From: Verrucomicrobiota bacterium
GTDB taxonomy: Bacteria > Verrucomicrobiota > Lentisphaeria > Victivallales > UBA1829
NCBI GenBank assembly: GCA_022703965.1
Contig: JAKJHH010000012.1
Span: forward strand, 1-38,757
Reading direction: 5' to 3'
Length of the DNA: 38,757 nt
In this document: positions 15,901-24,288 of the stretch, one piece after another
How positions within the stretch are numbered: position 1 is the stretch's first letter
Layout of the letters: each line of letters opens with the position of its first letter
Program-made: the position numbers and the translations under genes
Notes under the pieces: generated by a model
The model's input: only the letters and a program-made list of their open reading frames with translations
Told to the model about the DNA's origin: nothing
Database searches by the model: none

Positions 15901-17801
15901 TGATATCCTGTGGCGTTGTGAGTCATCGCATACATTATAATTGCCGGATGATTCTGAACCCGACGTATCAGCCATTTTGACATGGCGCGGTAATTGTCAA
16001 TGTTTTCCTTTGTTTTCAACCAGTTGAAATCTTTTTCATGCGGAAGCGAAAAAGAACAGAGCATTCCTGTTTTGTCGGCGGCTTCAAAGAGAGCGTCCAT
16101 ATAACCGACCTGCCCCGGTTCAAAACCGTAGTTGCCGGTAATAAAGAAGTTGAAACCGTTATCCTTCAACTTCTTGCATGAATTGAGAGAACCTTCCAGC
16201 GAAGCCCTTTCAGCCTGCATACAAAGATTATCGAGGAGCAGAGCTCTCAGATGTATCTTCTTGCCGTTGAGGAAGAAATCTTTGCCGACTATCTGGAATT
16301 CCCTGAAGCCGAATGTAATCGGCAGGGTTTCATCCAGAATTCTGCCGTTGCTGTCTTCCAGCGATATGACGGCTCTATAGATATTTGACGGAGTATCGGT
16401 ATCCCATTTTTTCGCTTCCGGCCAGAAATCTCCGAAGCTCATTTTGCTATTTTTTAATTCAGAAGCTTTGAAGAATGAAGATCTTATAGCTTTGACGGCT
16501 GTCTCTCCGTCATAAATGACGGCATTCAGACGGAAGCTTTGTCCGGAAGGCAGATCCGTTATCGTCGTTTCAAAGTCTACCCGTCCTTTTCCGACGGATG
16601 TAACTGCAAGAACATCATCAACTTTCGTTTCTGACGGCTCCGCGACGAGATAGACGTCGCCTGTCAGTCCCTTCATCTTCAGCTCCGCTTTTTTCGTTAT
16701 TATGCGATCGGGTGCCATGAAGACTTTGCTTTCGGCCTCAAGAGGACGTGCTGTAAGAAGTACGGCGACAGTCTGTTTCTTGCCTGGAAGGACATTTTTT
16801 GTGATATCCAGCTTGCCGCCCGGGAACCAGAGTTCTCCGGCATCCGCTCCGTCAATGAAAACTTTTGCATGGGTCTGTATCATGCCGAAATCGATAAATA
16901 TCTTCTTGTCCTTCCAGTCGGCAGGGACATCGATATCGCGTTTATACCAAGCCTGTTCGTAAGTTTTTCCGCTGATTCTGTCGATGGTTTCGGGAGCATA
17001 AACTATTTCCTGAGCAAACGAAGCGCTGTTTTTCTGGAATTCCGGCCATGTGCCCGGGACTTTGAAATATCCCCAGCCGCTGTTCGGCGCAGGAATTGTT
17101 GTAGAGGTTTCAAGTTGAGGTATGAACTTCCATAAGCCGTTGAGTGATATTGAGTCGCGTGTTCTGTTCTTCTGTCTCCATGTATTTTTTAGGCTCCAGT
17201 GCTCATTAAAAGAGACAAGTTCTTCAGGGGCAGGGACATCACCCTTGTAGAATATGGCTGTAACTGTCAGTTTGAGATCATCGAACTCAACCGTTCCCGC
17301 TGTGCCGAAGTTTGCCGGAGAAAAGGAAAGAGAAACGGCTCCCGGCGGAATAATATATTCATGATCAATATTGACCCATTGTCCGTTGCTTGAGCCAGTC
17401 ACTCCGAAAACCCAGGGCCAGGGATCGACATGCTTGCCGTCTTTGTCCTTAAATTCCATTGCGATGCGTGCGGTTTCCCAAGTTTCCTTGCCCTGTACTA
17501 CCTTATCATAACGGGCTTTGCCTGTGAGTTTGAATGCTCTCCAGTCAGGATCGAGCTTGATTGATTTGCCGTTGTTTAGTTTTCCACCGTCGATTTTGAG
17601 GTAAACATTTCCGTTTTCGGCAGGATAGCTGATGCCTTTGCCCGGCGCGTTCCAGCCGTCCGGAACAGAGTTTTTGTCAGCGTCTTTCTGGAAGTCTCCG
17701 TTATCGAGCATTGAATCGCCGACAGCCGCGCCGAAAAGTGAAATGCTTCCCATAAGCAGCAGCGAAGGAAGCAGAGTCTTCAGAAATTGTTTTCCGGACA
17801 T
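12951..17801 (-). CDS. Very large secreted GH2-like glycoside hydrolase, multidomain
   Basis: A 1616-residue exported protein. Order: signal peptide 1-28 (MSGKQFLKTLLPSLLLMGSI); a CBM4/9-like domain ~30-185 beginning LDNGDFQKDADKNSVPDGW; GH2 sugar-binding domain ~215-385; an Ig-like segment; a GH2 TIM barrel ~505-860; a glutamine-amidotransferase-like region ~1060-1250 and a second similar unit ~1265-1400 (each ending in VVFCQ); and a GH2 N-like domain ~1440-1600. The nucleophile candidate is E732 (FFFVEWG). At the usual acid/base place the text is MTHNAT (H628-A630) instead of the canonical NE. AAGGAG lies eight bases before ATG 17801; the ATG at 17819 contains that site. Substrate unknown; a galactosidase- or rhamnosidase-like role is only a guess. 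Confidence 0.82.
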   Translation of the reverse strand: MSGKQFLKTLLPSLLLMGSISLFGAAVGDSMLDNGDFQKDADKNSVPDGWNAPGKGISYPAENGNVYLKIDGGKLNNGKSIKLDPDWRAFKLTGKARYDKVVQGKETWETARIAMEFKDKDGKHVDPWPWVFGVTGSSNGQWVNIDHEYIIPPGAVSLSFSPANFGTAGTVEFDDLKLTVTAIFYKGDVPAPEELVSFNEHWSLKNTWRQKNRTRDSISLNGLWKFIPQLETSTTIPAPNSGWGYFKVPGTWPEFQKNSASFAQEIVYAPETIDRISGKTYEQAWYKRDIDVPADWKDKKIFIDFGMIQTHAKVFIDGADAGELWFPGGKLDITKNVLPGKKQTVAVLLTARPLEAESKVFMAPDRIITKKAELKMKGLTGDVYLVAEPSETKVDDVLAVTSVGKGRVDFETTITDLPSGQSFRLNAVIYDGETAVKAIRSSFFKASELKNSKMSFGDFWPEAKKWDTDTPSNIYRAVISLEDSNGRILDETLPITFGFREFQIVGKDFFLNGKKIHLRALLLDNLCMQAERASLEGSLNSCKKLKDNGFNFFITGNYGFEPGQVGYMDALFEAADKTGMLCSFSLPHEKDFNWLKTKENIDNYRAMSKWLIRRVQNHPAIIMYAMTHNATGYHGDQNPLKMDGVYDPVVAAGETTKNPSEGSFVFKRVQAELAADIARDIDRTRAVYHHQCGNLGQIYTLNCYLNWAPRQERSEWMRNWSQNGVKPFFFVEWGLPHIASWSSYRGPQFIWRYEAFQQVWDSEFAASILGDKTYKMDEMKLALMAEEEKAWATGKPFFFSRFTRYISQLETNYREVKEYFSQDNWRSHRAWGVSAMLPWDQEGFWLRNSTPAKISAYADRYRNLKKPGIVPDFIPVSNQSIYDLSEKPLYDFTSIGREFMKWNKPFIAFIGGGKEFTDKAHNFEPGEKVSKQLLVLNDSRSEGEFSYKYSIDGSTKSGKLSIRAGESSSVKIEFEMPSKSSVLSAEVKFPDGTVFKDEFTLDPVKTPSGKSFFASMGLSSYDFPKPEQISVFDPKGLTIPLLDAANIEYTKLDSIAKIPESGILIVGREAFSDKNMQIDFSSVPNGLRVLIMEQSPETLAGRFGFRMNIQGIRNVFIRDAKHPVFAGLSQENLRDWRGASTLTSPSLVVDPYEQHDPRWNWLGFENTRVWRNGNNGNICSVLIEKPEKGNFLSLLDCGFDLQYSPLIEYSEGRGKVVFCQLDLSGRTEVDPVAKVLIYKLINYLNKAAAAPERKVFYYGDGNGEKLLKDLSLDFLPVAGGKQDSSSVLVVSGSNLNLGDISDTVKDGMNVLCLALDQNSADSILPGLVKIEKMKVPSSMAERNNEAVFRGLSNADFHRRTLMDFNGIKDSDDPSIKVVKLGRGTVVFCQVAPWQLDYAKKPYLRSSYRRSTFMVSRILANMGASFDSSLLKNISRQELVITAKLPSAWKGEADKSNKGRDQKFFDPSFNDASWRPIKVPGLFDVERKDLSGYDGLFWYRLKFRVPEELKNNDRLLLNLGAVDDESWVWMNGEFLGEVTKATNPQDYYSVQRKYVVGRDIMDMGGAENTLVVLVNDTYLNGGIKGVPSLSIVDTPWDNSYYVQKPVADDDPYRYYRW

Positions 17802-17851
17802 TTTTATAACTCCTTGCATTAAAAAGGATTAAATTTTGATTAATCTCAAGA

Positions 17852-17890
17852 TGAATATATTGCGGGAATAATTAGTTCTGAATATATTGC
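17852..17890. repeat. 12-bp direct repeat upstream of the GH2-like gene
   Basis: TGAATATATTGC occurs at 17852-17863 and 17879-17890, a 27-base step, in the promoter region of the large hydrolase. The upstream copy on the minus strand includes the -10 of the predicted promoter. Confidence 0.6.
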
Positions 17891-17909
17891 CTCAGCCCCA
17901 TGTTTTCAA
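17881..17909 (-). promoter_or_regulatory. Predicted promoter of the GH2-like gene
   Basis: The minus strand reads TTGAAA (17904-17909), a 17-base spacer, then TATATT (17881-17886), in the gap between recN and the hydrolase. A second TATATT in the downstream 12-bp repeat has TTCAGA 17 bases before it, so tandem promoters are possible. Confidence 0.5.
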
Positions 17910-17923
17910 TAATCCTGAAACTC

Positions 17924-19585
17924 TTATTTAGCGGCGACTTTGAGGAGTTCGGCGGCGTGTTCGGAAGCGGCTTTGGTGCCGCCAAGCATGCGGGCGATTT
18001 CGTTTTGGCGTTCCTTGCCTTCAAGTACAGTTATCGAGCTGCTGGTTCTTTTTCCGCTTACCTGCTTGCTTACAAGCATATGCCTGTCTGCGGCAGCTGC
18101 GACCTGAGGCAGATGCGAGATGCAGAGAACCTGATGAGTTGAAGATAGTTTCTTCAAGGCTTCCCCTACTTTCACAGCGGTTTCGCCGCCGATATTCACG
18201 TCGATTTCGTCGAAAAGCAGGACAGGGACGGAGTCGTTCTCCGCAATCACCGTTTTGAGCGCAAGCATTACGCGCGACATTTCACCCGAACTTGCGATTT
18301 CACGCAAAGGACGGGCGGCTTCTCCGGGATTCGGAGCAAAAATGAAGTCGATTTTATCCATACCGTCGGCAGCGGGTTCTTTGGCTTCAAAGGCAATCGA
18401 AAAATCAGCTTTAAGGAATCCGAGATTTTTCAGGGAAGCAGAAACTTCCTTTGAAAGTTTAATCGCTGCCTTTTTACGTGAATCGGAAAGCTTGGCAGCC
18501 TCGTTTTTGAGCTTCTGGACAAGAGTCTGTTCTTCGTTTTCGAGGGATTCTTTAAGTTCTGCCACATTTTCAAAGGCTTCCAGCTTTTTTCTGGCTGTTT
18601 CGAGCGAACTCAAAATGTCGTCGATAGACGGGCCGTAACGTCTTTTCAGTGTCTGAAGCTGACGGAGTCTTTCCTCAAGACTGTTGAATTCCCGCTCATC
18701 CAGTTCGACGCTTTCGGCGTAAGAAGATATGTCGGATGAAAGTTCCTTGATCTGAGCGGCGATGCTGTCGCAGGAACGCATGAATTCCGAGCCTTTGGCG
18801 CTGTCGATTCTTTCGAGCTCGTGAACTGCCCTGTAAACTTCGGCTATCATGTCCGCGGCAGAGTTCTCGGATTCAGTCAGGATTGAGCTGATTCTCGCGG
18901 CACATTCAATTACATGACGCGAATTTGCCGCAAGGGCATGTCTGGCGGAAAGTTCCGTATCCTCACCGGGACGCGGCGCTGCTTTTTCGATTTCCGCAAC
19001 CGACATTTTCAGATGTTCCGCCTCGATAGGCGAGGGGAGACCGCCGAGAAGCTCCTCGCGACGCTTTTTCACTTCTCTGATGTCCTCGCAGATTCCGGCG
19101 CATTTTTCGCGGGCAGACTCAAGCGAAGCGTAGCGGTCGAGTATCTGAAGCTGCATATTCTGACGGAAAAGCGACTGATGCTCATTGGCTCCGTGAATGT
19201 CGATAAGCAGATCGCCGAGATCCTTGATAATTTGAAGAGAAACAGGGACATCGTTGATGAAATTTCTCGCGGATGAAGCAGTTATGACTCTGCGGATCGT
19301 GAGTTCATCGTCATTTTTGAAGTCGATTCCGGCGTTTTCGAGTATCTCTTTAACATCTTTTGCCACGTGTTTTGCGATAAGAATTCCGGCCGAAACTTCA
19401 CAGCGGTCTTCTCCGCTTCTGATGCTTGATCTGTCGGCGCGCGAGCCAAGAATCATCCCGATGGAACCTATGATGACCGATTTGCCCGCTCCGGTTTCCC
19501 CTGTGACCACATTGAAAGTACTGCCGAATTCGATATCAGCCTTTTCAACAAGAGCCAGATTTTTTATGCTTATCCAGTTGATCAT
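17924..19585 (-). CDS. recN: DNA repair protein RecN
   Basis: A 553-residue SMC-like ATPase for double-strand break repair. The N-terminus is MINWISIKNLALVEKADIEF with Walker A GETGAGKS at 29-36. The middle (~150-390) is coiled coil. The C-terminal ATPase half carries the ABC signature SSGEMSRVMLALK and Walker B VPVLLFDEIDVNIGG followed by STHQVLCISHLPQVAA. Length matches the family. It is oriented away from rnr, with a 342-base gap, and ends 123 bases before the GH2-like gene. No strong Shine-Dalgarno is visible upstream of the ATG. Confidence 0.97.
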   Translation of the reverse strand: MINWISIKNLALVEKADIEFGSTFNVVTGETGAGKSVIIGSIGMILGSRADRSSIRSGEDRCEVSAGILIAKHVAKDVKEILENAGIDFKNDDELTIRRVITASSARNFINDVPVSLQIIKDLGDLLIDIHGANEHQSLFRQNMQLQILDRYASLESAREKCAGICEDIREVKKRREELLGGLPSPIEAEHLKMSVAEIEKAAPRPGEDTELSARHALAANSRHVIECAARISSILTESENSAADMIAEVYRAVHELERIDSAKGSEFMRSCDSIAAQIKELSSDISSYAESVELDEREFNSLEERLRQLQTLKRRYGPSIDDILSSLETARKKLEAFENVAELKESLENEEQTLVQKLKNEAAKLSDSRKKAAIKLSKEVSASLKNLGFLKADFSIAFEAKEPAADGMDKIDFIFAPNPGEAARPLREIASSGEMSRVMLALKTVIAENDSVPVLLFDEIDVNIGGETAVKVGEALKKLSSTHQVLCISHLPQVAAAADRHMLVSKQVSGKRTSSSITVLEGKERQNEIARMLGGTKAASEHAAELLKVAAK

Positions 19586-19927
19586 AACGCAATTATTAGC
19601 GACCCCGATGATTAATTCCCGTTATGTTTAATATAGCGTCCTTTGAATTCATTATCCAATCAAGCTATGGAGCTGTAAAGAAATTAACTTTACAAATTAC
19701 CGTGGAGATCGTGATTTGATTTTTGGGGTGACGGCGAGGCGGATATCTTCGGATATCTAACGAGTCGGCGGCACAAAAAGCATTCACGAGAACATGGCAA
19801 ATCTAAAGGTTATTTATGAACAGCTCCTATGTTCCGGCTTTGTGAAAAAGCTTGAGCAGGATTTGAATTTGACTTATATGCAAGCATATTTGCATAAACA
19901 CATTTTCAGGCGGAGCTTGAGCAGATC
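19586..19927. other. Divergent intergenic region between recN and rnr
   Basis: There is no gene I can support; a 71-codon frame at 19794-20009 overlaps rnr out of frame and looks like chance. It contains two GGATATC boxes in tandem (19740-19756) and an inverted repeat TATGCAA/TTGCATA at 19877-19896, 31 bases before the rnr start. No clear consensus promoter was found. Confidence 0.5.
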
Positions 19928-21910
19928 ATGGGTAAAAAAAGACAGAAGAAATTTTTCGAGTTCAAAAAGAACCGTGACCGTGAAGAAGCCGTTTCCGGCA
20001 GAAAAGTAAAAGGCAAAATATCGGTGTCACAGCGCGGACTCGGGTTTGTCACACCGGAGGAGGGCGGCCCCGACATTTTTATTCCTCCCCGCTACATCGG
20101 ACACGCCATGCACGGCGACACCGTCGAAGTGGCGGTCTTCAAGGACGCTCCTTCGTGGGACAGCAGCAAAGGACCGTCTGGCAAAGTTACTGCCATTATC
20201 ACCCGCGACCGCGATTTCGTAATCGGCGAACTTGTCGCTGGCTTCAAAGTTAAACCGCTCAGCAAGAATATGCCTAATGAGATCGACATCTCAGGGCCTC
20301 CCAAAGGAGCGAAAAAAGGCGACTGGGTCAAATTGAGACTCCTGCCTTCAGGCTCAAAATACACCGAAAAAGTGCGGGGTTCGGTTGAGGAAACGATTGG
20401 CAAGGCAGGAACTGTCGAGGGCGATATCAAAGCAGTCATCAAGGAATTCTCAATTCCAAGGCGCTATACCGAGGAAGAAGATAATGAGGCCTCGAAGATC
20501 AAGCCCGTTGAAGCTGACCGCAAGGATTTCAGCAGACGTTTCTGCGTAACAATCGATCCTGTTGACGCAAAGGATTTTGACGACGCAATATCGATATCTC
20601 AGGGTAAAAAGGCTACTGAGCTTGAACTTGGAGTCCATATCGCCGATGTCGCCGCCTGGATACGTCCCGGCTCAAAATGGGATAAAATGGCTCGTGAACG
20701 TTCATTTACATCATATCTGCCAGGCATGACAATGCCCATGCTGCCAAGAACTCTTACACGACTCATAAGCTTGACGGCAGACAAGAAATCCCCTGCCCAC
20801 AGCGTGATTTTTACTATCAACAAGAAAACAGGTAAAATAATCTCGTTCTACAGAACCAGAAGCTATATCAAGGTCACAGCCAGACTCAACTTCAAAGAAG
20901 TTCAGGAGTACATCGACAGCGGCAAGGCTCCTGAATCATGGGACAAAAAATTCCTCAAGAATATCGATCTCATAATCGAAACCGCAAGAAAACTCAGGAA
21001 AAACCGCAGAAAAGATGAAGTCTTTCTCGATCTGCGAACCGTTGAAACGCGAGTTCTCTGCGATGAAGCGACCAAGACTATCAAAGGTCTTGAAGTCAAG
21101 ATGCAGAAGGAAGCCGATCAGGTTGTCGAAGACTGCATGCTTGCCGCCAATACCGCTGTTGCGATGGAACTCGACCAGAAAAAGATTCCGGGAGTTTTCC
21201 GCGTACACCCCGAACCGAATCCCGACAAGATCGCAGAGTTTTCGGACTTCGTGCTTTCTGCCTTCGGAATCAGCACGGGCGACCTCACAAACCGCGTCTG
21301 CTGCAATGAATTCCTCACAGAGTTGCCGGAGGATCATAAGCGTCCTGTAATCACAAGCGCTTTCCTGCGTTCTTTGCCGAAGGCCTTCTATCAGGCTGAA
21401 CCTGCCTTGCATTTCGGACTCGGAAAGATGTTTTATTCGCACTTCACAAGCCCGATCAGACGTTATCCCGACCTGCTCGTGCATCAGCAGCTTTATGAAT
21501 ACGACCGCAAGGGTAAATTGCGCTCGAAGAAGTTCATGCAGTCAGCAGCTGAAGAATGTTCGGAGAAGGAAATCAATAACGACGAGGCCTATTATTCGGC
21601 AAATGACCGTCTTAAGCTGCATTATCTGCATCAGATCAACGAGGACGGTCCTGCTCCGATGTATGAGGCTGTTGTTGCCAGAATCACATCCGCAGGGCTC
21701 ATGGCCGATATTCCTAGTCTCGGAATATACGGCTTTGTGCCATCGTCATACCTTGGCTCGCCTGAAGGATTCACCTACAAGAAAGGAAAAGGCAAAATCA
21801 AAGCCAGACGTGATTCGCGCGAATACAAGTGCGGAGATTTTATATTCCTGAAGCTCGACAGAATCGACCTTGCCAGAGCTCAGGCAGTTTTCAGACCGAT
21901 AATAGACTAA
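19928..21910 (+). CDS. rnr: Ribonuclease R (RNase II family exoribonuclease)
   Basis: A 660-residue 3'-5' exoribonuclease. A basic N-terminus (MGKKRQKKFFEFKKNRDREE) is followed by a cold-shock/S1-like RNA-binding domain (KISVSQRGLGFVTP ... DIFIPPRYIGHAMHGDTVEV, ~30-75), a second OB region, the RNB catalytic domain (~190-520) with the metal-binding IDPVDAKDFDDAISI and GVHIADVAAWIRPGS, and TSPIRRYPDLLVHQQLYEY near its end, then a C-terminal S1 domain (~575-655). Somewhat shorter than E. coli RNase R. The ribosome site is weak (GGAG about 15 bases upstream of ATG 19928). Confidence 0.95.
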   Translation: MGKKRQKKFFEFKKNRDREEAVSGRKVKGKISVSQRGLGFVTPEEGGPDIFIPPRYIGHAMHGDTVEVAVFKDAPSWDSSKGPSGKVTAIITRDRDFVIGELVAGFKVKPLSKNMPNEIDISGPPKGAKKGDWVKLRLLPSGSKYTEKVRGSVEETIGKAGTVEGDIKAVIKEFSIPRRYTEEEDNEASKIKPVEADRKDFSRRFCVTIDPVDAKDFDDAISISQGKKATELELGVHIADVAAWIRPGSKWDKMARERSFTSYLPGMTMPMLPRTLTRLISLTADKKSPAHSVIFTINKKTGKIISFYRTRSYIKVTARLNFKEVQEYIDSGKAPESWDKKFLKNIDLIIETARKLRKNRRKDEVFLDLRTVETRVLCDEATKTIKGLEVKMQKEADQVVEDCMLAANTAVAMELDQKKIPGVFRVHPEPNPDKIAEFSDFVLSAFGISTGDLTNRVCCNEFLTELPEDHKRPVITSAFLRSLPKAFYQAEPALHFGLGKMFYSHFTSPIRRYPDLLVHQQLYEYDRKGKLRSKKFMQSAAEECSEKEINNDEAYYSANDRLKLHYLHQINEDGPAPMYEAVVARITSAGLMADIPSLGIYGFVPSSYLGSPEGFTYKKGKGKIKARRDSREYKCGDFIFLKLDRIDLARAQAVFRPIID

Positions 21911-21971
21911 AGAGAATCCGGCAGGAACCCCATATCCCCGCCTGTCGGTAAAAAAAATGGAGGATGTCACA

Positions 21972-22526
21972 ATGTACAGTGAACTTGAAAAGAAATTCAT
22001 GCTCGAATGCGCAAGGAAGACTATCGAAAGCGCTCTTCTTAAAACCAAGGAGAGAATGCCGGAGCCGCCCGAATGCGTTAAAGAAATAGCCTCATGCTTT
22101 GTAACTTTGCACAGCGCTTCAGGCAACTTGCGCGGCTGCATAGGAAACATTGTTCCTTTCGAGCCGCTTATCAATAATATTGTGAACAACGCGTACAACG
22201 CCGCATTTAAAGATCCTCGTTTTGTTCCTTTGGCAAGCAAGGAGGAACTGGATACAGTTGAAATAGAAATTTCGGTTCTAACTCCGCCGGAGGAAATCCC
22301 TTCTATCGATGATTTTGAGCTTGGAAAGCATGGAATCATCATGATAAAGGGAAATCACTCGGCAGTGTTCCTGCCTCAGGTAGCACCGGAGCAGGGATGG
22401 GATCTTGAAACGATGATGGAACATCTCGCAGCCAAGGCCGGACTTGCCCCGGACGCATGGAAAGATGAAGACGTGCGTCTCAGCACCTTCGAGGCTATTG
22501 TGTTTTCCGAAAAGGATTTTAAATGA
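21972..22526 (+). CDS. amrA: AMMECR1 domain protein (AmmeMemoRadiSam system protein A)
   Basis: A 184-residue AMMECR1-family protein with the signature LRGCIGNIVPFEPL (LRGCIG motif) and the conserved stretch VEIEISVLTPPEEI, and GNHSAVFLPQVAPEQGWD near the end. The start is ATG 21972, which has GGAGG at 21959-21963; the ATG at 21957 is inside that site. In many genomes this protein is encoded with MEMO and a radical SAM enzyme; neither is here. Instead its stop overlaps the start of the FAD dehydrogenase gene by four bases, so they are co-translated. Biochemical role unknown. Confidence 0.9.
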   Translation: MYSELEKKFMLECARKTIESALLKTKERMPEPPECVKEIASCFVTLHSASGNLRGCIGNIVPFEPLINNIVNNAYNAAFKDPRFVPLASKEELDTVEIEISVLTPPEEIPSIDDFELGKHGIIMIKGNHSAVFLPQVAPEQGWDLETMMEHLAAKAGLAPDAWKDEDVRLSTFEAIVFSEKDFK

Positions 22527-24118
22527 AAGAATATCTCCTCGACGGCTTCAAGCTCTTTATAAGCGAAGTCAGAAACAGAAAGAATCCGGATGCCGAGCTG
22601 AAGCCGTTCATAGCCTCATTTCTGCAAATTCCTGAAGCAAAAATTACAGCCTACAGGATAATCCAGAAAAGTCTGGACGCGCGTAGCGTGCGCTCAATGC
22701 ATTTCCTGTATCGTCTTGCTCTCAATCTGGATACAAAAGAAATACCAGATGCTCTTACCGAGTTCAGGAATGACGAGCCTTATATTCAGCCTGAAAATCT
22801 GTCGAAAATATCTAATCCTCTTGTGCTCGGTACAGGGCCTGCCGGACTCATGGCGGCGCTTATTCTTGCCGAAGCAGGCACAAAACCTTTTATCTTCGAT
22901 CGCGGTTTCGATGTCGAAACACGTGAGAAAGATATCGACAGACTCTACCAGCAGCGCATACTCAATTCAGAAAGTAATTTCCTTTTCGGCGAGGGTGGGG
23001 CAGGTACTTATTCCGACGGCAAACTTTACACAAGAATACGCGATCCGCGTATAAAATATATTCTGGACGTCTTTGTAAAAGGCGGAGCCGCACAGGAAAT
23101 TTCATACCTCAAACATCCGCATATAGGCTCGGATGTTTTGCCGGGAATGGTGGTGTTCATTAGGAAATATATTGAATCACTTGGTGGAAAATTCTTCTGG
23201 GGACGCAAGGCTGTCGGCATCATCCGAGAAAACGATAAATGCCGAGGTCTGAAGTTTTCGGACGGCACAAAAGTCGAGTCTGAAACGGTGATTCTGGCAC
23301 CCGGACACAGTGCTGTCGAGCTGATCCTTTCGCTGATAAATGAAGGCGTCGGATACAGCCTCAAAGACTTCCAGATCGGCAGCCGTATCGAACACAGTCA
23401 AGAATTCATAAACCAGATCAGATACGGCGAGGAAATACCTCCTTACTGCCTCGGAGCCGCGGAATATAATTTTGTCAGCCGTACAGCCGAAAACTCTGGA
23501 ATCTCCGGAGCCGCAACCTTCTGCATGTGTCCCGGAGGCGAAATTGTGCCCGGAAGCAGCGTGGAAGGACAGCTTTCCACAAACGGCATGAGCCGTTTCG
23601 CGCGCAATGGAAAATTCGCCAACTCGGCGATAATTGTCAATCAAAAAGCCTCTGATTTCAAATCCGCCCAGGATGCCTTTGCCTTCCTTGCAAAAATCGA
23701 AAAGGATGTCTTTGCAGCCGGAGGAAGCAACTACAGTTCTCCTGCTCAGGATGCGGCGGCTTTTGTGCGTGGCGAGAAAAAACTTTCGATGAAGGAAAGC
23801 AGTTACAAGCTAGGTCTTGTTCCGGCCTCGCTGGACAGCATTCTTCCCTCGAAAACCGTCAAAGCGATCCAGACGGCGCTCCAGAATTTCGAGAAAACGA
23901 GTTCCGGTTTCATGAGAAAAGGCAAACTGGTCGGAGTCGAATGTAAAGTCTCAAGTCCGGTGCGCTTTACCAGAGACTTCGAGACAATGGAATCCACGCT
24001 TAAAGGCCTGTATATCGCAGGCGAGGGAGCCGGTTTCGCAGGCGGTATCACATCCGCCGGAGTCGACGGCATGAAAGCCGCCGAAGCCGCTCTCGGCCAC
24101 AAGATATCTAAAGACTGA
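22523..24118 (+). CDS. FAD-dependent dehydrogenase (COG2509 type)
   Basis: A 531-residue flavoprotein. An N-terminal ~95-residue domain precedes the FAD-binding Rossmann motif VLGTGPAGLMAALILAEAG (~99-117). Further family marks are FGEGGAGTYSDGKLYTRIRD (~150-169) and a C-terminal FAD motif LYIAGEGAGFAGGITSAGVD (~498-517). This arrangement matches the uncharacterised NAD(FAD)-utilising dehydrogenases of COG2509. The start codon overlaps the amrA stop (ATGA). Substrate unknown; presumably cytoplasmic. No other redox partner gene is adjacent. Confidence 0.88.
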   Translation: MKEYLLDGFKLFISEVRNRKNPDAELKPFIASFLQIPEAKITAYRIIQKSLDARSVRSMHFLYRLALNLDTKEIPDALTEFRNDEPYIQPENLSKISNPLVLGTGPAGLMAALILAEAGTKPFIFDRGFDVETREKDIDRLYQQRILNSESNFLFGEGGAGTYSDGKLYTRIRDPRIKYILDVFVKGGAAQEISYLKHPHIGSDVLPGMVVFIRKYIESLGGKFFWGRKAVGIIRENDKCRGLKFSDGTKVESETVILAPGHSAVELILSLINEGVGYSLKDFQIGSRIEHSQEFINQIRYGEEIPPYCLGAAEYNFVSRTAENSGISGAATFCMCPGGEIVPGSSVEGQLSTNGMSRFARNGKFANSAIIVNQKASDFKSAQDAFAFLAKIEKDVFAAGGSNYSSPAQDAAAFVRGEKKLSMKESSYKLGLVPASLDSILPSKTVKAIQTALQNFEKTSSGFMRKGKLVGVECKVSSPVRFTRDFETMESTLKGLYIAGEGAGFAGGITSAGVDGMKAAEAALGHKISKD

Positions 24119-24288
24119 TCTGCACCATCCCTAAGCATTTTACAGATTGAAGGCGAATGCCTTCCCGCCTAGCGGCGACGGAGCGATTTATTATTTGTCA
24201 GCGATAATTAAAGCAAATATCTTGACTATACGATTTCTTTTCATTTATTGAGTCACCTCAGGACAAGGACAATTGTCTGATAAGCTTT

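Noticed and set aside
19794-20009. 71-codon plus-strand frame overlapping the start of rnr
   Set aside because: It runs out of frame into rnr, has no recognisable domain, and its overlap with the conserved RNase R N-terminus makes it chance.
21918-21948. Hairpin between rnr and amrA as a terminator
   Set aside because: The stem (CCGGCAGG/CCTGTCGG) is followed by A residues, not T, on the transcribed strand, so it does not fit an intrinsic terminator for rnr.
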